Part shown: piece after piece, positions 37,201-45,729 of the stretch
How the letters are laid out: each line of letters begins with the position of its first letter
Numbering within the stretch: position 1 is the stretch's first letter
NCBI RefSeq assembly: GCF_001571305.1
Contig: NZ_BCTN01000001.1
Location: 1-64,000 of the forward strand
Source: Erwinia persicina NBRC 102418
GTDB lineage: Bacteria; Pseudomonadota; Gammaproteobacteria; Enterobacterales; Enterobacteriaceae
Length of the DNA: 64,000 nucleotides
Direction: 5' to 3'
The notes under the pieces: model-generated
Told to the model about the DNA's origin: nothing
The model's database searches: none
The model's input: only the letters and a program-made list of their open reading frames with translations
Program-made: the position numbers and the translations under genes

Positions 37201-37721
37201 CGATAAAACATTGATGCTGAAAGTTCACCCGCCAGACTGTGATGAGCGCGTGTCTGGCAACGAAGAAAATCACGGCCATCAATGATACAGTCCGCGTTAT
37301 ACAACGGGGCCGTGTTAAGCACATCGGGCAGTATTTTGCCGTGCGGATCGAGCCGCTGACGTTTCGATGCAGCAATACGACACTCAGGCCTGGCCTGTAA
37401 ACCTGCGACTAACTGACTGATACAATTTGGTTCTAATCGTTCCGCATGGCTGAGGAATTTAATATATTCCCCCTCCACGAGCCGGACAGACGCGTCGCAA
37501 ATATCCTGCTGATGTCGGTCAAAAATAGTATGCGTGACAGGGAAGCGGTCTCTCCCCGTCCGGGCTGTCAGCAAGTTTCCGATAAACTTATCGCCACTGC
37601 AGTCAGCGATCAGAATGTCACAGTGGGGATAATCCTGGGCTAGTGCACTACTAAGCGCATCGTTAAACCAGATGGGATACTGAGCAAGAATAATAATGCT
37701 AACACGTGCTGTCTGGGTCAT
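34206..37721 (-). CDS. Large multi-domain glycosyltransferase next to fliC
   Basis: A 1171-residue protein. It opens with a GT2-like domain ('RVSIIILAQYPIWFNDALSSAL', about 1-220), has a second GT2-like domain in the middle (about 580-830; 'KVSIIILANWHLPSLISCV', 'LYDDVDLCLRARNAGYMTVW') and a C-terminal GT4-like domain (about 860-1171; 'VGWAGGSSHRGDLEM', 'NLRLLEYGVCGIPVICS'). In the middle GT2 domain the DxD position reads 'LMHCELAV'. The ATG of MTQTARV is chosen over a frame 30 codons longer because GGGAGAG precedes it. It lies 204 bases after fliC on the same strand, beyond a strong terminator, and leads a three-gene run. Confidence 0.82.
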   Translation of the reverse strand: MTQTARVSIIILAQYPIWFNDALSSALAQDYPHCDILIADCSGDKFIGNLLTARTGRDRFPVTHTIFDRHQQDICDASVRLVEGEYIKFLSHAERLEPNCISQLVAGLQARPECRIAASKRQRLDPHGKILPDVLNTAPLYNADCIIDGRDFLRCQTRAHHSLAGELSASMFYRDDLLALTASQHPLFAINDQSLPDLAGLVVYSKLLPQTNLLWFVQPLLGIRFSMMYKQPHQNENDEEVIKVIESIKAQPWYSDGAARDNVRLAELDRPDCFEAKDILSTQHQYVVQTALKAWNGVRSLQPFQQKRLQQMAAEFPSSVNVAVVISVTAENREKLSLTLDSLAHQGISTLKLHPLLVGEVDSAFNGLPCYPSVAEDRIATFNKIIEQHDAGWFIFVEAGTCFQPSGLIALSTTLPQADGLLAIYADEYFYLGDEPSGMFFRPDFNLDLFLSSPKMMAQHWLFRRELLIAAEGFDPNYPRAAEFDLIVKLIESQGLNVAGHLAEPLLTAPLINRAIVEDAAVIERHLNNRGYPQAQIALDNHYNYRLRYEHPGQPKVSIIILANWHLPSLISCVTTLLEKTRYLNYELLIVADSQGTTERDSWLATIAGVDPQRIRVMHHSGSYHHASMVNLAAEKATGEYLMLMHCELAVIDGEWLDNLLNHGQRPEVAIVGGKQLTSENKVRHAGYILGINGAAGDAFRGMDDSHPSQQGRLHLDQNYSAVSGDFMLVRTAVFFELGGFDSDSQLYDDVDLCLRARNAGYMTVWTPYARILRPAARSNPFPGETVHTSSKLKQLEEDKLFARWMPVIANDPAFNANLSLRSRHFDIEGDSLLSWRPAPRENLPVFLVHNADMTGCGHYRMMKPFEAMQNDGLAEGKAGMTLLNISEIGRFKPDSLIIQRRYSPAFHNWIERTGKLHNVFKVFELDDYLLNVPMKHNNRQHFKQEITGQLRKSLTFFDRFVVSTAPLADAMSNMHPNILVVKNRLPADIWAPLYSLRNQGRKPRVGWAGGSSHRGDLEMIVDIIKEFANDVEWVFLGMCPDKLRPYIHEYHQGVDIVLYPEKLASLNLDLALAPVEDNIFNACKSNLRLLEYGVCGIPVICSNVACYTDDDLPVTRVSNRFIEWRDAIRMHLADPDASARMGAELQTAVRRDWMLTGDNVVEWANAWSAN

Positions 37722-37878
37722 GAATAATGGCTCTCCCGGCCCCCGCAGTCCATTAAACGTCGACGCAGGGAAAATGATTCTGGCTATGATAGCCAGCACC
37801 GCAAGAATCAATCGCCAAAAAAGAAAGGGAATACAGGGCTAATCTGAGCGTTAATGCTTTTCACCCTCAAAAACGAAA

Positions 37879-37900
37879 AAACCCCGCCGAAGCGGGGTTT
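37879..37900 (-). terminator. fliC terminator
   Basis: Perfect 9-bp stem (AAACCCCGC / GCGGGGTTT) with a 4-base loop, followed on the minus strand by a T-rich run, 25 bases after the fliC stop. A second small hairpin (CTGGCTA / TAGCCAG) lies at 37780-37796 before the glycosyltransferase start. Confidence 0.9.
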
Positions 37901-37925
37901 GAGAGCAAGATTATCGCGGGGGTAA

Positions 37926-39128
37926 TTAGCCCTGCAGCAGAGACAGAACCTGCTGTGGAACCTGGTTAGCTTTCGCCAACACTGAGTTACCCGCCTGCTG
38001 AATGATCTGTGCTTTAGACAGGTTAGAAACTTCAACCGCGTAGTCAGCATCCTGAATACGGGACTGTGCTTCAGACAGGTTAGTGGTGGTGTTGTTCAGG
38101 TTAGTTACCGCTGAACCCAGACGGTTCTGAATCGCACCCAGTGATGAACGGAATTCATCAACAGAAGCAATGGCTTTGTCCAGTTTATCCAGTGGACCAG
38201 AGGTAGAACCCTGGGTCAGGTTAGACAGGCTCAGTGCTTTGGTGTCAATTTTGAACGCTGCGGTTCCGGCAGTGGTCGTATCAGCAGACTGTGGATCAAC
38301 AGCCACATAGAACTCTTCGCTTGCGCCGCTGGCGATGTCGAAGCCGTTCGCTTTCAGGTTGTTAGTTTCAGCAGCTGAAGTTGATTTGATGGTCACTTTA
38401 GCGTACAGGTTGCCGCTTTCGTCTTTATAAACGTTAGTGCCATCGACTTCTGCGCCGCCAGATGCCAGACCCAGACGAGTAGACAGGTCGTCTGCTGCGC
38501 CAGATTCTGCTACAGTCGCACCAGAAACGCTGGTGGTAGCACCATAGTAACCGCTGAAAGCAGCAGTACCTGAAGCCGCAGTCAGAGTCCCTTTAGGACC
38601 GTTAACGTTGAAGCTGTCCAGACCCAGAGTTTTAGAGTCGATTTTTTTCAGGTCGATATCGATGGTTTCACCATCGTTAGCGCCAACCTGGATAGACATT
38701 TTACCGTCTTTAGCCAGAACGTTCACGCCGTTGAACTGAGTCTGACCAGATACGCGGTCGATTTCAGACAGACGGGATTTGATTTCGTCCTGGATTGAAG
38801 ACAGGTCAGAATCTGAGTTAGTACCGGTTGAAGCCTGTACAGTCAGTTCACGAACGCGCTGTAAGTTGTTGTTGATTTCTGACAGTGCGCCTTCAGTGGT
38901 CTGTGCAACAGAGATACCGTCGTTTGCGTTACGGGCAGCCTGAGTCAGGCCCTTGATGTTAGAAGTGAAGCGGTTGGCAATTGCCTGACCCGCTGCATCG
39001 TCTTTAGCGCTGTTGATACGCAGGCCAGAAGACAGGCGCTCAATAGAAGTAGACAGAGCAGACTGGTTTTTGTTGATGTTGTTCTGAGTGATCAGCGAGA
39101 GGCTGTTGGTATTGATTACTTGTGCCAT
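37926..39128 (-). CDS. fliC: Flagellin
   Basis: A 400-residue flagellin with conserved coiled-coil ends ('MAQVINTNSLSLITQNNINKN' at the start trimmed here, and 'QIIQQAGNSVLAKANQVPQQ' near the end) and a short variable centre (about 175-300) rich in Ser/Thr/Ala, which is the likely O-glycosylation zone. The flg22-type epitope spans residues 30-51 and begins with Glu rather than the common Gln. Exported by the flagellar type III apparatus and assembled with FliD. A sigma-28 promoter lies upstream. Confidence 0.97.
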   Translation of the reverse strand: MAQVINTNSLSLITQNNINKNQSALSTSIERLSSGLRINSAKDDAAGQAIANRFTSNIKGLTQAARNANDGISVAQTTEGALSEINNNLQRVRELTVQASTGTNSDSDLSSIQDEIKSRLSEIDRVSGQTQFNGVNVLAKDGKMSIQVGANDGETIDIDLKKIDSKTLGLDSFNVNGPKGTLTAASGTAAFSGYYGATTSVSGATVAESGAADDLSTRLGLASGGAEVDGTNVYKDESGNLYAKVTIKSTSAAETNNLKANGFDIASGASEEFYVAVDPQSADTTTAGTAAFKIDTKALSLSNLTQGSTSGPLDKLDKAIASVDEFRSSLGAIQNRLGSAVTNLNNTTTNLSEAQSRIQDADYAVEVSNLSKAQIIQQAGNSVLAKANQVPQQVLSLLQG

Positions 39129-39206
39129 GATTAAGATTCCTGTTAAATCATTTCGGGTTAAGTGGTTGGGCTTGTTTGCCCCCCGGCTTCATCGCCGTCA
39201 AAGTTG

Positions 39207-39233
39207 TTATCGTCTGCCCCTCAGTAACCTTTA
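39207..39233 (-). promoter_or_regulatory. Sigma-28 promoter of fliC
   Basis: Minus strand TAAA, 15-base spacer, GACGATAA. The -35 is perfect and the -10 differs from GCCGATAA at one base. About 78 bases before the fliC start. Confidence 0.9.
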
Positions 39234-39337
39234 GAATTTTTTTAGCCTCACCGCGTTTTTTTTTCGTTTTACCCTACCCGATGAAATACGCCTCCTTATT
39301 GCCGCTATTCGCTTTATTGCCGCTGAAGAAATAATCG

Positions 39338-39364
39338 TAAACTTTGTGCATCAATAGCCGATAA
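39338..39364 (+). promoter_or_regulatory. Sigma-28 promoter of fliDST
   Basis: Plus strand TAAA, 15-base spacer, GCCGATAA: a full consensus match, 43 bases before the fliD start. Confidence 0.95.
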
Positions 39365-39407
39365 CCTCGGTATTCATACTCCGTCCTGATTAAATAAAGG
39401 AAACATC

Positions 39408-40811
39408 ATGGCTAGTATCTCTACCTTAGGTATCGGCTCCGGCCTCGAATTAAGCACTATCCTTGCGCAGACTGAAAGCGCAGAGAAAGCAGCACTGACG
39501 CCTATCTCTAAGCAGCAGACGGCTTATACCGCCAAACTCAGCGCCTACAGCACCATGAAAAGTGCCTTAACCACGTTTCAGGCAGCCAATACCAAGCTGA
39601 ACAGTGCCAATCTGTTCAGTTCAACCAAGACCAGCAGCACCAGCACCGCGTTCAGTGCCACGACAACGACAGGTGCCGTCGCGGGTAAATATACGATTGC
39701 CGTGTCCCAGTTAGCCTCGTCTCAGACCCTGACCTCCGGCGTTCAGACCAGCAACTCTACTGCGCTGGCCACGTCTGACAGTACCATTTCGATTAAACTG
39801 GCGGGCAGCGATAAGGCCGTTGACGTTAAAGTGACGGCGGCAAACTCTTCGATGACCGGCATCCGTGATGCGATCAACGCCGCCGATACCGGTATGACCG
39901 CCAGCATTATCAAAACCGGTGACGGCAGCTATCGTCTGTCGCTGACCTCAGATAAAACCGGTACGGATAACGCAGCGACCATTAGCGTGACGGGCGACAG
40001 CACGCTGCAAGGTATGCTGAATTACGATGGCACTAACAGCAGCAATATGACCCAGAGCGTTGCCGCGCAAAACGCGATGCTGAAAGTCAACAACGTGGAT
40101 ATCGAAAGTAGCAGCAATACCATCAGTGATGCGCTGGAAGGGATTACGCTGAATCTGACGGCGGAAACCACCGGCACACAGTCGCTGACCATCACTAAAG
40201 ATACCAGCAGTGCATCTAATATTATTGCAGCCTGGGCGACTGCCTATAACACGCTGCAGGACAGCTTAAGCGCGCTGACCAAATATACCGCCGTTGATGC
40301 GGGTACCACTGCACAGGATACCAGCAACGGCGCCCTGCTCGGTGACAGCACCCTGCGTACCATTCAATCGCAGATGAAAGACATGCTGACCAATACCGCC
40401 AGCACGTCCACTTATAAAACCCTTTCGCAGATTGGTATCACTACTGATCCTACCAACGGCAAGCTGATCACCGATCAGACTAAGCTGGATGCCGCGCTGG
40501 CAAAAGATTCGGAAGGGATCAAAGCGATGTTTATGGGTGACGGTAAAACCACCGGGATTACCACCAAGCTGGACTCAAACCTGACCAGTTGGTTATCCAC
40601 CAAAGGGGTTATTCAGGCGGCGACAGATGGCGTCAGCAAAACACTGAACAACCTGACAGCGCAGTACAACAAGATTAGCGATCGCATCGATGACACCATC
40701 GCACGACTGAAAACCCAGTTTACCGCGCTCGACGTGATGATCAGCAAACTGAACAATACCAGCAGCTATCTGACACAGCAGTTTGCGACAACTAACAGTA
40801 CCACCAAGTAA
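39408..40811 (+). CDS. fliD: FliD, flagellar filament cap
   Basis: A 467-residue filament-capping protein needed for polymerising flagellin at the tip. 'STLGIGSGLELSTILAQTESAEKAALTPIS' at the start is the FliD N-terminal domain and the C-terminal 'TQFTALDVMISKLNNTSSYLTQQF' block is typical. Serine/threonine-rich, as usual. Divergent from fliC, leads fliD-fliS-fliT. Shine-Dalgarno AAAGGAA. Confidence 0.97.
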   Translation: MASISTLGIGSGLELSTILAQTESAEKAALTPISKQQTAYTAKLSAYSTMKSALTTFQAANTKLNSANLFSSTKTSSTSTAFSATTTTGAVAGKYTIAVSQLASSQTLTSGVQTSNSTALATSDSTISIKLAGSDKAVDVKVTAANSSMTGIRDAINAADTGMTASIIKTGDGSYRLSLTSDKTGTDNAATISVTGDSTLQGMLNYDGTNSSNMTQSVAAQNAMLKVNNVDIESSSNTISDALEGITLNLTAETTGTQSLTITKDTSSASNIIAAWATAYNTLQDSLSALTKYTAVDAGTTAQDTSNGALLGDSTLRTIQSQMKDMLTNTASTSTYKTLSQIGITTDPTNGKLITDQTKLDAALAKDSEGIKAMFMGDGKTTGITTKLDSNLTSWLSTKGVIQAATDGVSKTLNNLTAQYNKISDRIDDTIARLKTQFTALDVMISKLNNTSSYLTQQFATTNSTTK

Positions 40812-40820
40812 GGGACCATC

Positions 40821-41219
40821 ATGTATAGCGCAAGCGGTACTAAAGCCTATGCAAAAGTGGGTGTGGAAAGTGCAGTAATGAGTGCCAGCAATGACCAGCT
40901 GATCACTCTGCTGTTCGATGGGGCACTCAGTGCCCTGGTTCGCGCCCGTCTTTTTTTGCAGGACGGTAATACGATCATGAAAGGGGCATCACTCTCTAAA
41001 GCGATCAATATTATCGATAACGGATTGAAGCTGGGTCTGGATGAGTCCAGTGAGGACGAGTTAACGCAGAATCTGCTGGGATTGTACCGCTATATGGTCA
41101 ATCGCCTGCTGCGCGCTAATATCGACAATGATGTACACGCCATTGAAGAAGTCGAAGCGCTGTTGCGCAATATCGCCGATGCCTGGAAAGAGGTTTCTGG
41201 CACAACCGCTCTGGTTTAG
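40821..41219 (+). CDS. fliS: FliS, flagellin export chaperone
   Basis: A 132-residue four-helix chaperone that binds the flagellin C-terminus and prevents early polymerisation. 'MSASNDQLITLLFDGALSALVRARLFLQDG' region matches the family, and length is usual (136 in E. coli). Nine bases after fliD; ribosome site AGGGA. Confidence 0.96.
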   Translation: MYSASGTKAYAKVGVESAVMSASNDQLITLLFDGALSALVRARLFLQDGNTIMKGASLSKAINIIDNGLKLGLDESSEDELTQNLLGLYRYMVNRLLRANIDNDVHAIEEVEALLRNIADAWKEVSGTTALV

Positions 41220-41231
41220 GACTCTGTAGAC

Positions 41232-41597
41232 ATGAACATTGCCCCACATCTGCTCGCGATTTATCAGGAAATTTTGACTCATAGTCAGTCCATGCTGCGT
41301 CTGGCTGGAGAAGGACAGTGGGACGAACTGATTGATATGGAAGTGAACTACCTCAGCGCCGTGGAAAAACTGGCGAAAACAACCCAGCACCAGCCGGTAC
41401 CTGCACACACGCAGGAACAGCTGCGTCCCGTGCTGCGTCATATTCTTGATAACGAGTCAGAACTGAAAAAGCTGCTCAAGCTGCGCCAGGATGAAATCTC
41501 AGGTTTGATCCAGCAGGCAGGACGTCAGAAGTCAGTGAATAATGCCTACACCAAGAGTGCTGGCGTGGTGCTGTTCCCCACCGGGGCCAACGGATAA
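41232..41597 (+). CDS. fliT: FliT, FliD chaperone and FlhDC regulator
   Basis: A 121-residue helical protein following fliS after 12 bases, the usual FliT size and position. It escorts FliD and in Enterobacteriaceae inhibits FlhD4C2. 'IYQEILTHSQSMLRLAGEGQWDELIDME' matches the family N-terminal helix. Confidence 0.93.
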   Translation: MNIAPHLLAIYQEILTHSQSMLRLAGEGQWDELIDMEVNYLSAVEKLAKTTQHQPVPAHTQEQLRPVLRHILDNESELKKLLKLRQDEISGLIQQAGRQKSVNNAYTKSAGVVLFPTGANG

Positions 41598-41736
41598 ACC
41601 TGATTTTTAAACCGCCCGTCCCGGCTTGTTTTCTCCAGTGGGCCAGAGTGAAATAAATATTTCCACGCTGGCCCGCCCTTTTCTCCCCGTCTCGCTCATA
41701 CTTCATTTTCCCGTCTGCCGAAAATGGATCACCTAA

Positions 41737-43215
41737 ATGCGCAATCCCACGCTGTTACAGTTTTTTCACTGGTATTACCCCACAGGCGGCAAACTCTGGC
41801 CGGAAGCGGCAGAACGTGCCCCCAGGCTGGCAGAGATGGGGATTACCGACGTCTGGCTGCCGCCCATTTATAAAGGGGAATCCGGCGGTTATTCCGTGGG
41901 CTATGACAGCTATGACCTGTTTGACCTGGGGGAATTCGGGCAGAAAGGCTCCCGCGCCACCAAGTACGGCGATAAAGAGCAGTTGCTGACCGCCGTCGAC
42001 ACACTAAAATCTCACGGTCTCGGCGTGATCCTTGACGTGGTTCTCAACCACAAGATGGGTGCCGATGAGAAAGAGCAGGTGCAGATTAACCGTGTTAACC
42101 CGGATAACCGGGATGAAATTGACCCGGAAGTGATCCAGGCCGAAGCCTGGACGCGCTTTACCTTCCCCGTTCGTGCCGGACAGTATTCAAAGTTCGTCTG
42201 GGACTATAAGTGCTTTAGCGGCGTCGATCACATCGAAAACCCCAATGAGAACGGCGTGTTCAAGATCGTTAACGACTATACCGGTGAAGGCTGGAACGAT
42301 CAGGTGGATGACGAGCTGGGCAATTTTGACTACCTGATGGGAGCCAATATTGATTTCCGCAACCGTGCGGTCACCGAAGAGCTGAAGTACTGGGCACGCT
42401 GGGTCATGGAGGAAGTGCACTGCAGCGGTTTCCGCCTGGATGCGGTTAAACATATTCCCGCCTGGTTTTACAAGGAGTGGATTGAACACGTTCAGGAGGT
42501 GGCAGAGCAGCCGCTGTTTATCGTGGCGGAGTACTGGTCACACGAGGTGGATAAGCTGCAGCAGTATATTCATCAGGTCGAGGGCAAGACCATGCTGTTC
42601 GACGCCCCGCTGCAGATGAATTTTCATACCGCCTCTAAGCAGGGTGCCGATTATGACCTGAGTCAGATCTTCAACGATACGCTGGTCGCCACCGACCCCT
42701 GGCATGCAGTGACTATTGTCGCCAATCACGATACGCAGCCGCTACAGGCGCTGGAAGCCCCGGTTGAGTCCTGGTTTAAACCGCTGGCCTATGCGCTGAT
42801 CCTGATGCGGGAAAACGGCGTTCCGGCGCTGTTCTATCCCGACCTGTTTGGGGCCAGCTATGAAGATGAAGGGGGGGACGGACAGCAACATCAGATTGAT
42901 ATGCCCGTTATTCCCGGGCTGGAAACCCTGATACGCGCGCGCCAGCAGTACGCCCACGGTGAACAGCGAGAGTGGTTTGACCATCCCAACTGCATTGCCT
43001 TCGCCCGCAGTGGCACCGAGGAACTGCCGGGCTGCGTGGTGATCATGTCAAACGGCGAGGCGGGCGAAAAAACGCTGGAGCTCGGGGAAAATTACGCCGG
43101 GAAACGCTGGCACGATCTGCTGGAGCAGATCGCTGAACCCGTCAACACCGATGATCAGGGCAATGCCGTGTTTCGCTGCGCGGCAGGCAGCGTCAGTGTC
43201 TGGGTGATCAGCTGA
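41737..43215 (+). CDS. amyA: Cytoplasmic alpha-amylase
   Basis: A 492-residue GH13 alpha-amylase without a signal peptide, close to the 495 of E. coli AmyA. Catalytic residues: nucleophile Asp in '[10 protein letters not shown]', acid Glu in 'IVAEYW' and the third Asp in 'VANHDTQ'. It hydrolyses internal maltodextrins and glycogen fragments. Conserved position after fliT. Confidence 0.97.
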   Translation: MRNPTLLQFFHWYYPTGGKLWPEAAERAPRLAEMGITDVWLPPIYKGESGGYSVGYDSYDLFDLGEFGQKGSRATKYGDKEQLLTAVDTLKSHGLGVILDVVLNHKMGADEKEQVQINRVNPDNRDEIDPEVIQAEAWTRFTFPVRAGQYSKFVWDYKCFSGVDHIENPNENGVFKIVNDYTGEGWNDQVDDELGNFDYLMGANIDFRNRAVTEELKYWARWVMEEVHCSGFRLDAVKHIPAWFYKEWIEHVQEVAEQPLFIVAEYWSHEVDKLQQYIHQVEGKTMLFDAPLQMNFHTASKQGADYDLSQIFNDTLVATDPWHAVTIVANHDTQPLQALEAPVESWFKPLAYALILMRENGVPALFYPDLFGASYEDEGGDGQQHQIDMPVIPGLETLIRARQQYAHGEQREWFDHPNCIAFARSGTEELPGCVVIMSNGEAGEKTLELGENYAGKRWHDLLEQIAEPVNTDDQGNAVFRCAAGSVSVWVIS

Positions 43216-43220
43216 TCCCC

Positions 43221-43247
43221 CTGTCGTGGCCAGGACGGCCACGACAG
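43221..43247. terminator. Hairpin between amyA and yedD
   Basis: An 11-bp perfect stem (CTGTCGTGGCC / GGCCACGACAG) with a 5-base loop between two convergent genes. No T-run on either side, so termination strength is uncertain. Confidence 0.6.
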
Positions 43248-43253
43248 ACCCGA

Positions 43254-43739
43254 TCAGGGTTGGGCAGGCGGCGTCGTAACGTTTTGCTCAGGCTGCTGCG
43301 TGGCACTCCCGGCTGTCGGTTGCTGGGCCGCAGCCTGCGCTTTCGCCCTGTCGTCCAGCGCCTTCTGGCATTCAGCAGTAGGCTGGGCGACTTTCTGCAT
43401 CACCAGCTTGTCGTAGTGAAGTTCGGTGCCTTGCAGCTCCAGCGGCATAACGCGCAGCTGCTCGTTAACATTCACCCACTCTCCGTCAAAAAAGGTCACT
43501 TTACCCGGTTTGGCGATCACCCGCTGCCACTGGCGGCAGTCGAGGGTATCGCCTTCAGCGGTGATAATCAGGCTGGCTTTTGCCTGATCGCTCACCAGCC
43601 CACTCTGCGGGCCAAAAGTCTGCCAGTTGCCCACCAGCGTCGCGGGCGGTGGCGTTTTCACCGCGCTGGCATAATCGGCTAACTGCGCACAGCCACTCAA
43701 CGTCACCGCGGCGGCGGCTGCAAACATCCACTTTTTCAT
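43254..43739 (-). CDS. yedD: YedD-like lipoprotein
   Basis: A 161-residue predicted lipoprotein with signal 'MKKWMFAAAAAVTLSGC': the lipobox LSGC ends at Cys17. The rest matches YedD (DUF5052-type) in length and position after amyA, with a Pro/Gln-rich tail. The ATG of MKKW is preferred over one three codons upstream because AGGATGAG then lies at a proper distance. Function unknown; the second residue after Cys is Ala-Gln, favouring the outer membrane. Confidence 0.85.
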   Translation of the reverse strand: MKKWMFAAAAAVTLSGCAQLADYASAVKTPPPATLVGNWQTFGPQSGLVSDQAKASLIITAEGDTLDCRQWQRVIAKPGKVTFFDGEWVNVNEQLRVMPLELQGTELHYDKLVMQKVAQPTAECQKALDDRAKAQAAAQQPTAGSATQQPEQNVTTPPAQP

Positions 43740-43895
43740 TTTTCTCATCCTGATTGTTCAATTAGGCGATACGTTATAATTTTTACCTGCCCCGCCGCAA
43801 GCCCGATGCGCCCTGTTGCACTGACTTTCCCCGTTCCACCCCGCCGTGTACACTATCGCCTGCATATTTCCACGCACTTACCCGGGCACATTGCT

Positions 43896-44219
43896 ATGAA
43901 AACCGTTGAAGAATATTACGCCATTGCCAAAGATATGTTTCTTGAGGCACACCCGACGCTGAAAGCCGGTATTGAAAATCTGACCGCAGAACAGGCGGCC
44001 ACGCTCGGTATGAGCGTTGAACAGCTGCAGTCCATGCAGAAAGACCGGGCCTATGCGGCTTACGTGCGTGAGAAAAAACTCGACGGGATGCTGTTTGCCA
44101 TTCAGCTGGCAGAGCCGGATAAAGCGGTGATGGTGGAAGCGATTGAAACCTACCTGCGTTCGCAGGCAGAGGCGCTGGGCATGACGTGGGAAGCGTTCTG
44201 TATTAAAAACGAATTGTAA
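43896..44219 (+). CDS. Conserved small protein of unknown function
   Basis: A 107-residue acidic, helical protein beginning MKTVEEYYAIAKDMFLEAHP and ending 'WEAFCIKNEL'. The ATG of MKTVEEY is chosen; the longer frame has no support. It resembles a DUF6388-like group, but I am not certain. No signal peptide, membrane segment or catalytic motif seen. Alone between yedD (divergent) and yodC (convergent). Confidence 0.65.
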   Translation: MKTVEEYYAIAKDMFLEAHPTLKAGIENLTAEQAATLGMSVEQLQSMQKDRAYAAYVREKKLDGMLFAIQLAEPDKAVMVEAIETYLRSQAEALGMTWEAFCIKNEL

Positions 44220-44224
44220 GAACA

Positions 44225-44258
44225 GGCAGGGCGGCGCCTTATTTCGCTCCGCCCTGCC
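44225..44258. terminator. Hairpin between convergent genes
   Basis: A 10-bp perfect stem (GGCAGGGCGG / CCGCCCTGCC) with a 14-base loop directly after the small gene and before yodC. Confidence 0.6.
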
Positions 44259-44275
44259 GCAAAAGACAGGCCGGA

Positions 44276-44455
44276 CTACCCGGCCAGACGGGTAGCGGAT
44301 GACAGTGAAAAGAGTTCCTCTTCGCGGAACGCCTCCCGCTGCACGCTAAAGCCATCATACCAGCGACACTCCACCATGCCACTGGCCACCCCGGTCACAA
44401 TCATTGCGGGGCCACCTTCCTTATGTTGCACTTCATCACTGATCGTAAAGCTCAT
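44276..44455 (-). CDS. yodC: YodC family protein (DUF2158)
   Basis: A 59-residue protein. 'VQHKEGGPAMIVTG' and 'SGMVECRWYDGFSV' match E. coli YodC nearly word for word. An in-frame GTG three codons earlier lies inside the Shine-Dalgarno GGAGGTG, so the ATG of MSFTISDE is the likely start. Function unknown. Neighbour of yedI as in E. coli. Confidence 0.9.
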   Translation of the reverse strand: MSFTISDEVQHKEGGPAMIVTGVASGMVECRWYDGFSVQREAFREEELFSLSSATRLAG

Positions 44456-44581
44456 ATAAAGCACCTCCCTTTTCGGTTATCAATCGTTAATCAGTTATAG
44501 CATCTGAATATAATCCGCGCTGTTAACGACAGGTAAAATATATGTTAAATCAAAATAAGCAGTTATAAACGCTGAATATAA

Positions 44582-44612
44582 AAAAAGCGTGTAGTTTTAC
44601 TACACGCTTTTT
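44582..44612. terminator. Strong bidirectional terminator
   Basis: A perfect 13-bp stem (AAAAAGCGTGTAG / CTACACGCTTTTT) with a 5-base loop, flanked by A and T tracts. It closes the small-gene/yedI operon upstream of yodC. Confidence 0.92.
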
Positions 44613-44637
44613 ATGTGAAACCTGTCGCAATTTGCGC

Positions 44638-44769
44638 TTAGATTTTGCAGCCTTCGCAGTCGGCTTCATCACCTAAATCCGCCGGCACTTCGGCCGCTTT
44701 CTTTTGCGCGTTAGCTTCTGCCTGCTCAAGCTGCGCATCAATATCGAATTCAAACATATCGTCGTTCAT
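44638..44769 (-). CDS. Small acidic protein with a C-terminal CxxC
   Basis: A 43-residue protein (MNDDMFEFDIDAQLEQAEAN...), very acidic with an amphipathic helix in the middle and 'DCEGCKI' at the end. AGGAGAG stands before the ATG, and it follows yedI by 37 bases with a strong terminator after it, so it is a credible last gene of that operon. I do not recognise a characterised family. The CxxC pair suggests metal binding or redox chemistry. Confidence 0.7.
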   Translation of the reverse strand: MNDDMFEFDIDAQLEQAEANAQKKAAEVPADLGDEADCEGCKI

Positions 44770-44806
44770 CTTTCTCTCCTGCCTGTTTACTCGTTTAAGC
44801 CCGTCT

Positions 44807-45718
44807 TTATACTGATTTCTGGCGCATTCTGGCAATCAAATTTACCGAACACAGCACAATCGACCCCACAATGAAGCCGATGATGAGGTTGGCCAGGTTG
44901 CTGACCAGCATCGCCAGCAGACCGTGCATACCTGCGCTGAAGCCTTCGATATGATGATGCAGCCACGGCAGGCCGTGCACGATAATGCCACCACCGACCA
45001 GGAACATCGCCAGCGTGCCGACCACCGTCAGGATCTTCATCAGCCAGGGAGCGGCGACCAGCAGTACACCACCGATGGCTTTCGCGGCCGCCGAGGTTTT
45101 CTTCTGCAGCCACATCCCCAGGTCGTCAATTTTGACAATCCCCGCCACAATGCCGTACACGCCGACGGTGACCAGAATCGCCACGCCGGCGAGGATGATC
45201 ACCTGGTTGAGCAATGGCGCTTCTGACACAATGCCGAGTGTAATCGCCACGATCTCAGCAGAAAGAATAAAGTCAGTGCGTACCGCACCTTTGACCTTCT
45301 TCTTTTCAAATTCTGCCGGGTCCTGCTGTGCGGCTTTCAGCAGACGCTGCTCGCGGGCTTCCGCCGTCTCCTGACTTTTGTCTTTATGCAGACTGTGCAG
45401 CACCTTCTCCACGCCCTCGTAGCACAGATAGGCACCGCCCACCATCAGTAAGGGAGTGATCGCCCAGGGGGCAAAGGCGCTGATCAGCAGCGCCAGCGGC
45501 ACCAGGATCAGCTTATTAAGAAATGACCCTTTTGCCACGCTCCATACCACCGGCAGCTCACGGTTCGCTTTCACTCCGCTGACCTGCTGGGCATTCAGCG
45601 AGAGATCGTCCCCCAGTACCCCGGCGGTTTTCTTTGCCGCCACTTTGCCCATCACTGCGACGTCATCCAGCAGGGTGGCAATATCATCCAGTAAGGTCAG
45701 TAAACTGCTTCCGGCCAA
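44807..45718 (-). CDS. yedI: YedI family inner-membrane protein (DUF808)
   Basis: A 303-residue polytopic membrane protein starting '[42 protein letters not shown]' (partly quoted by position 1-42), the DUF808 signature. Several hydrophobic segments. Function unknown in E. coli. Follows the 91-residue gene by 11 bases and precedes a 43-residue gene. Confidence 0.93.
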   Translation of the reverse strand: MAGSSLLTLLDDIATLLDDVAVMGKVAAKKTAGVLGDDLSLNAQQVSGVKANRELPVVWSVAKGSFLNKLILVPLALLISAFAPWAITPLLMVGGAYLCYEGVEKVLHSLHKDKSQETAEAREQRLLKAAQQDPAEFEKKKVKGAVRTDFILSAEIVAITLGIVSEAPLLNQVIILAGVAILVTVGVYGIVAGIVKIDDLGMWLQKKTSAAAKAIGGVLLVAAPWLMKILTVVGTLAMFLVGGGIIVHGLPWLHHHIEGFSAGMHGLLAMLVSNLANLIIGFIVGSIVLCSVNLIARMRQKSV

Positions 45719-45729
45719 AATCAGATTCC

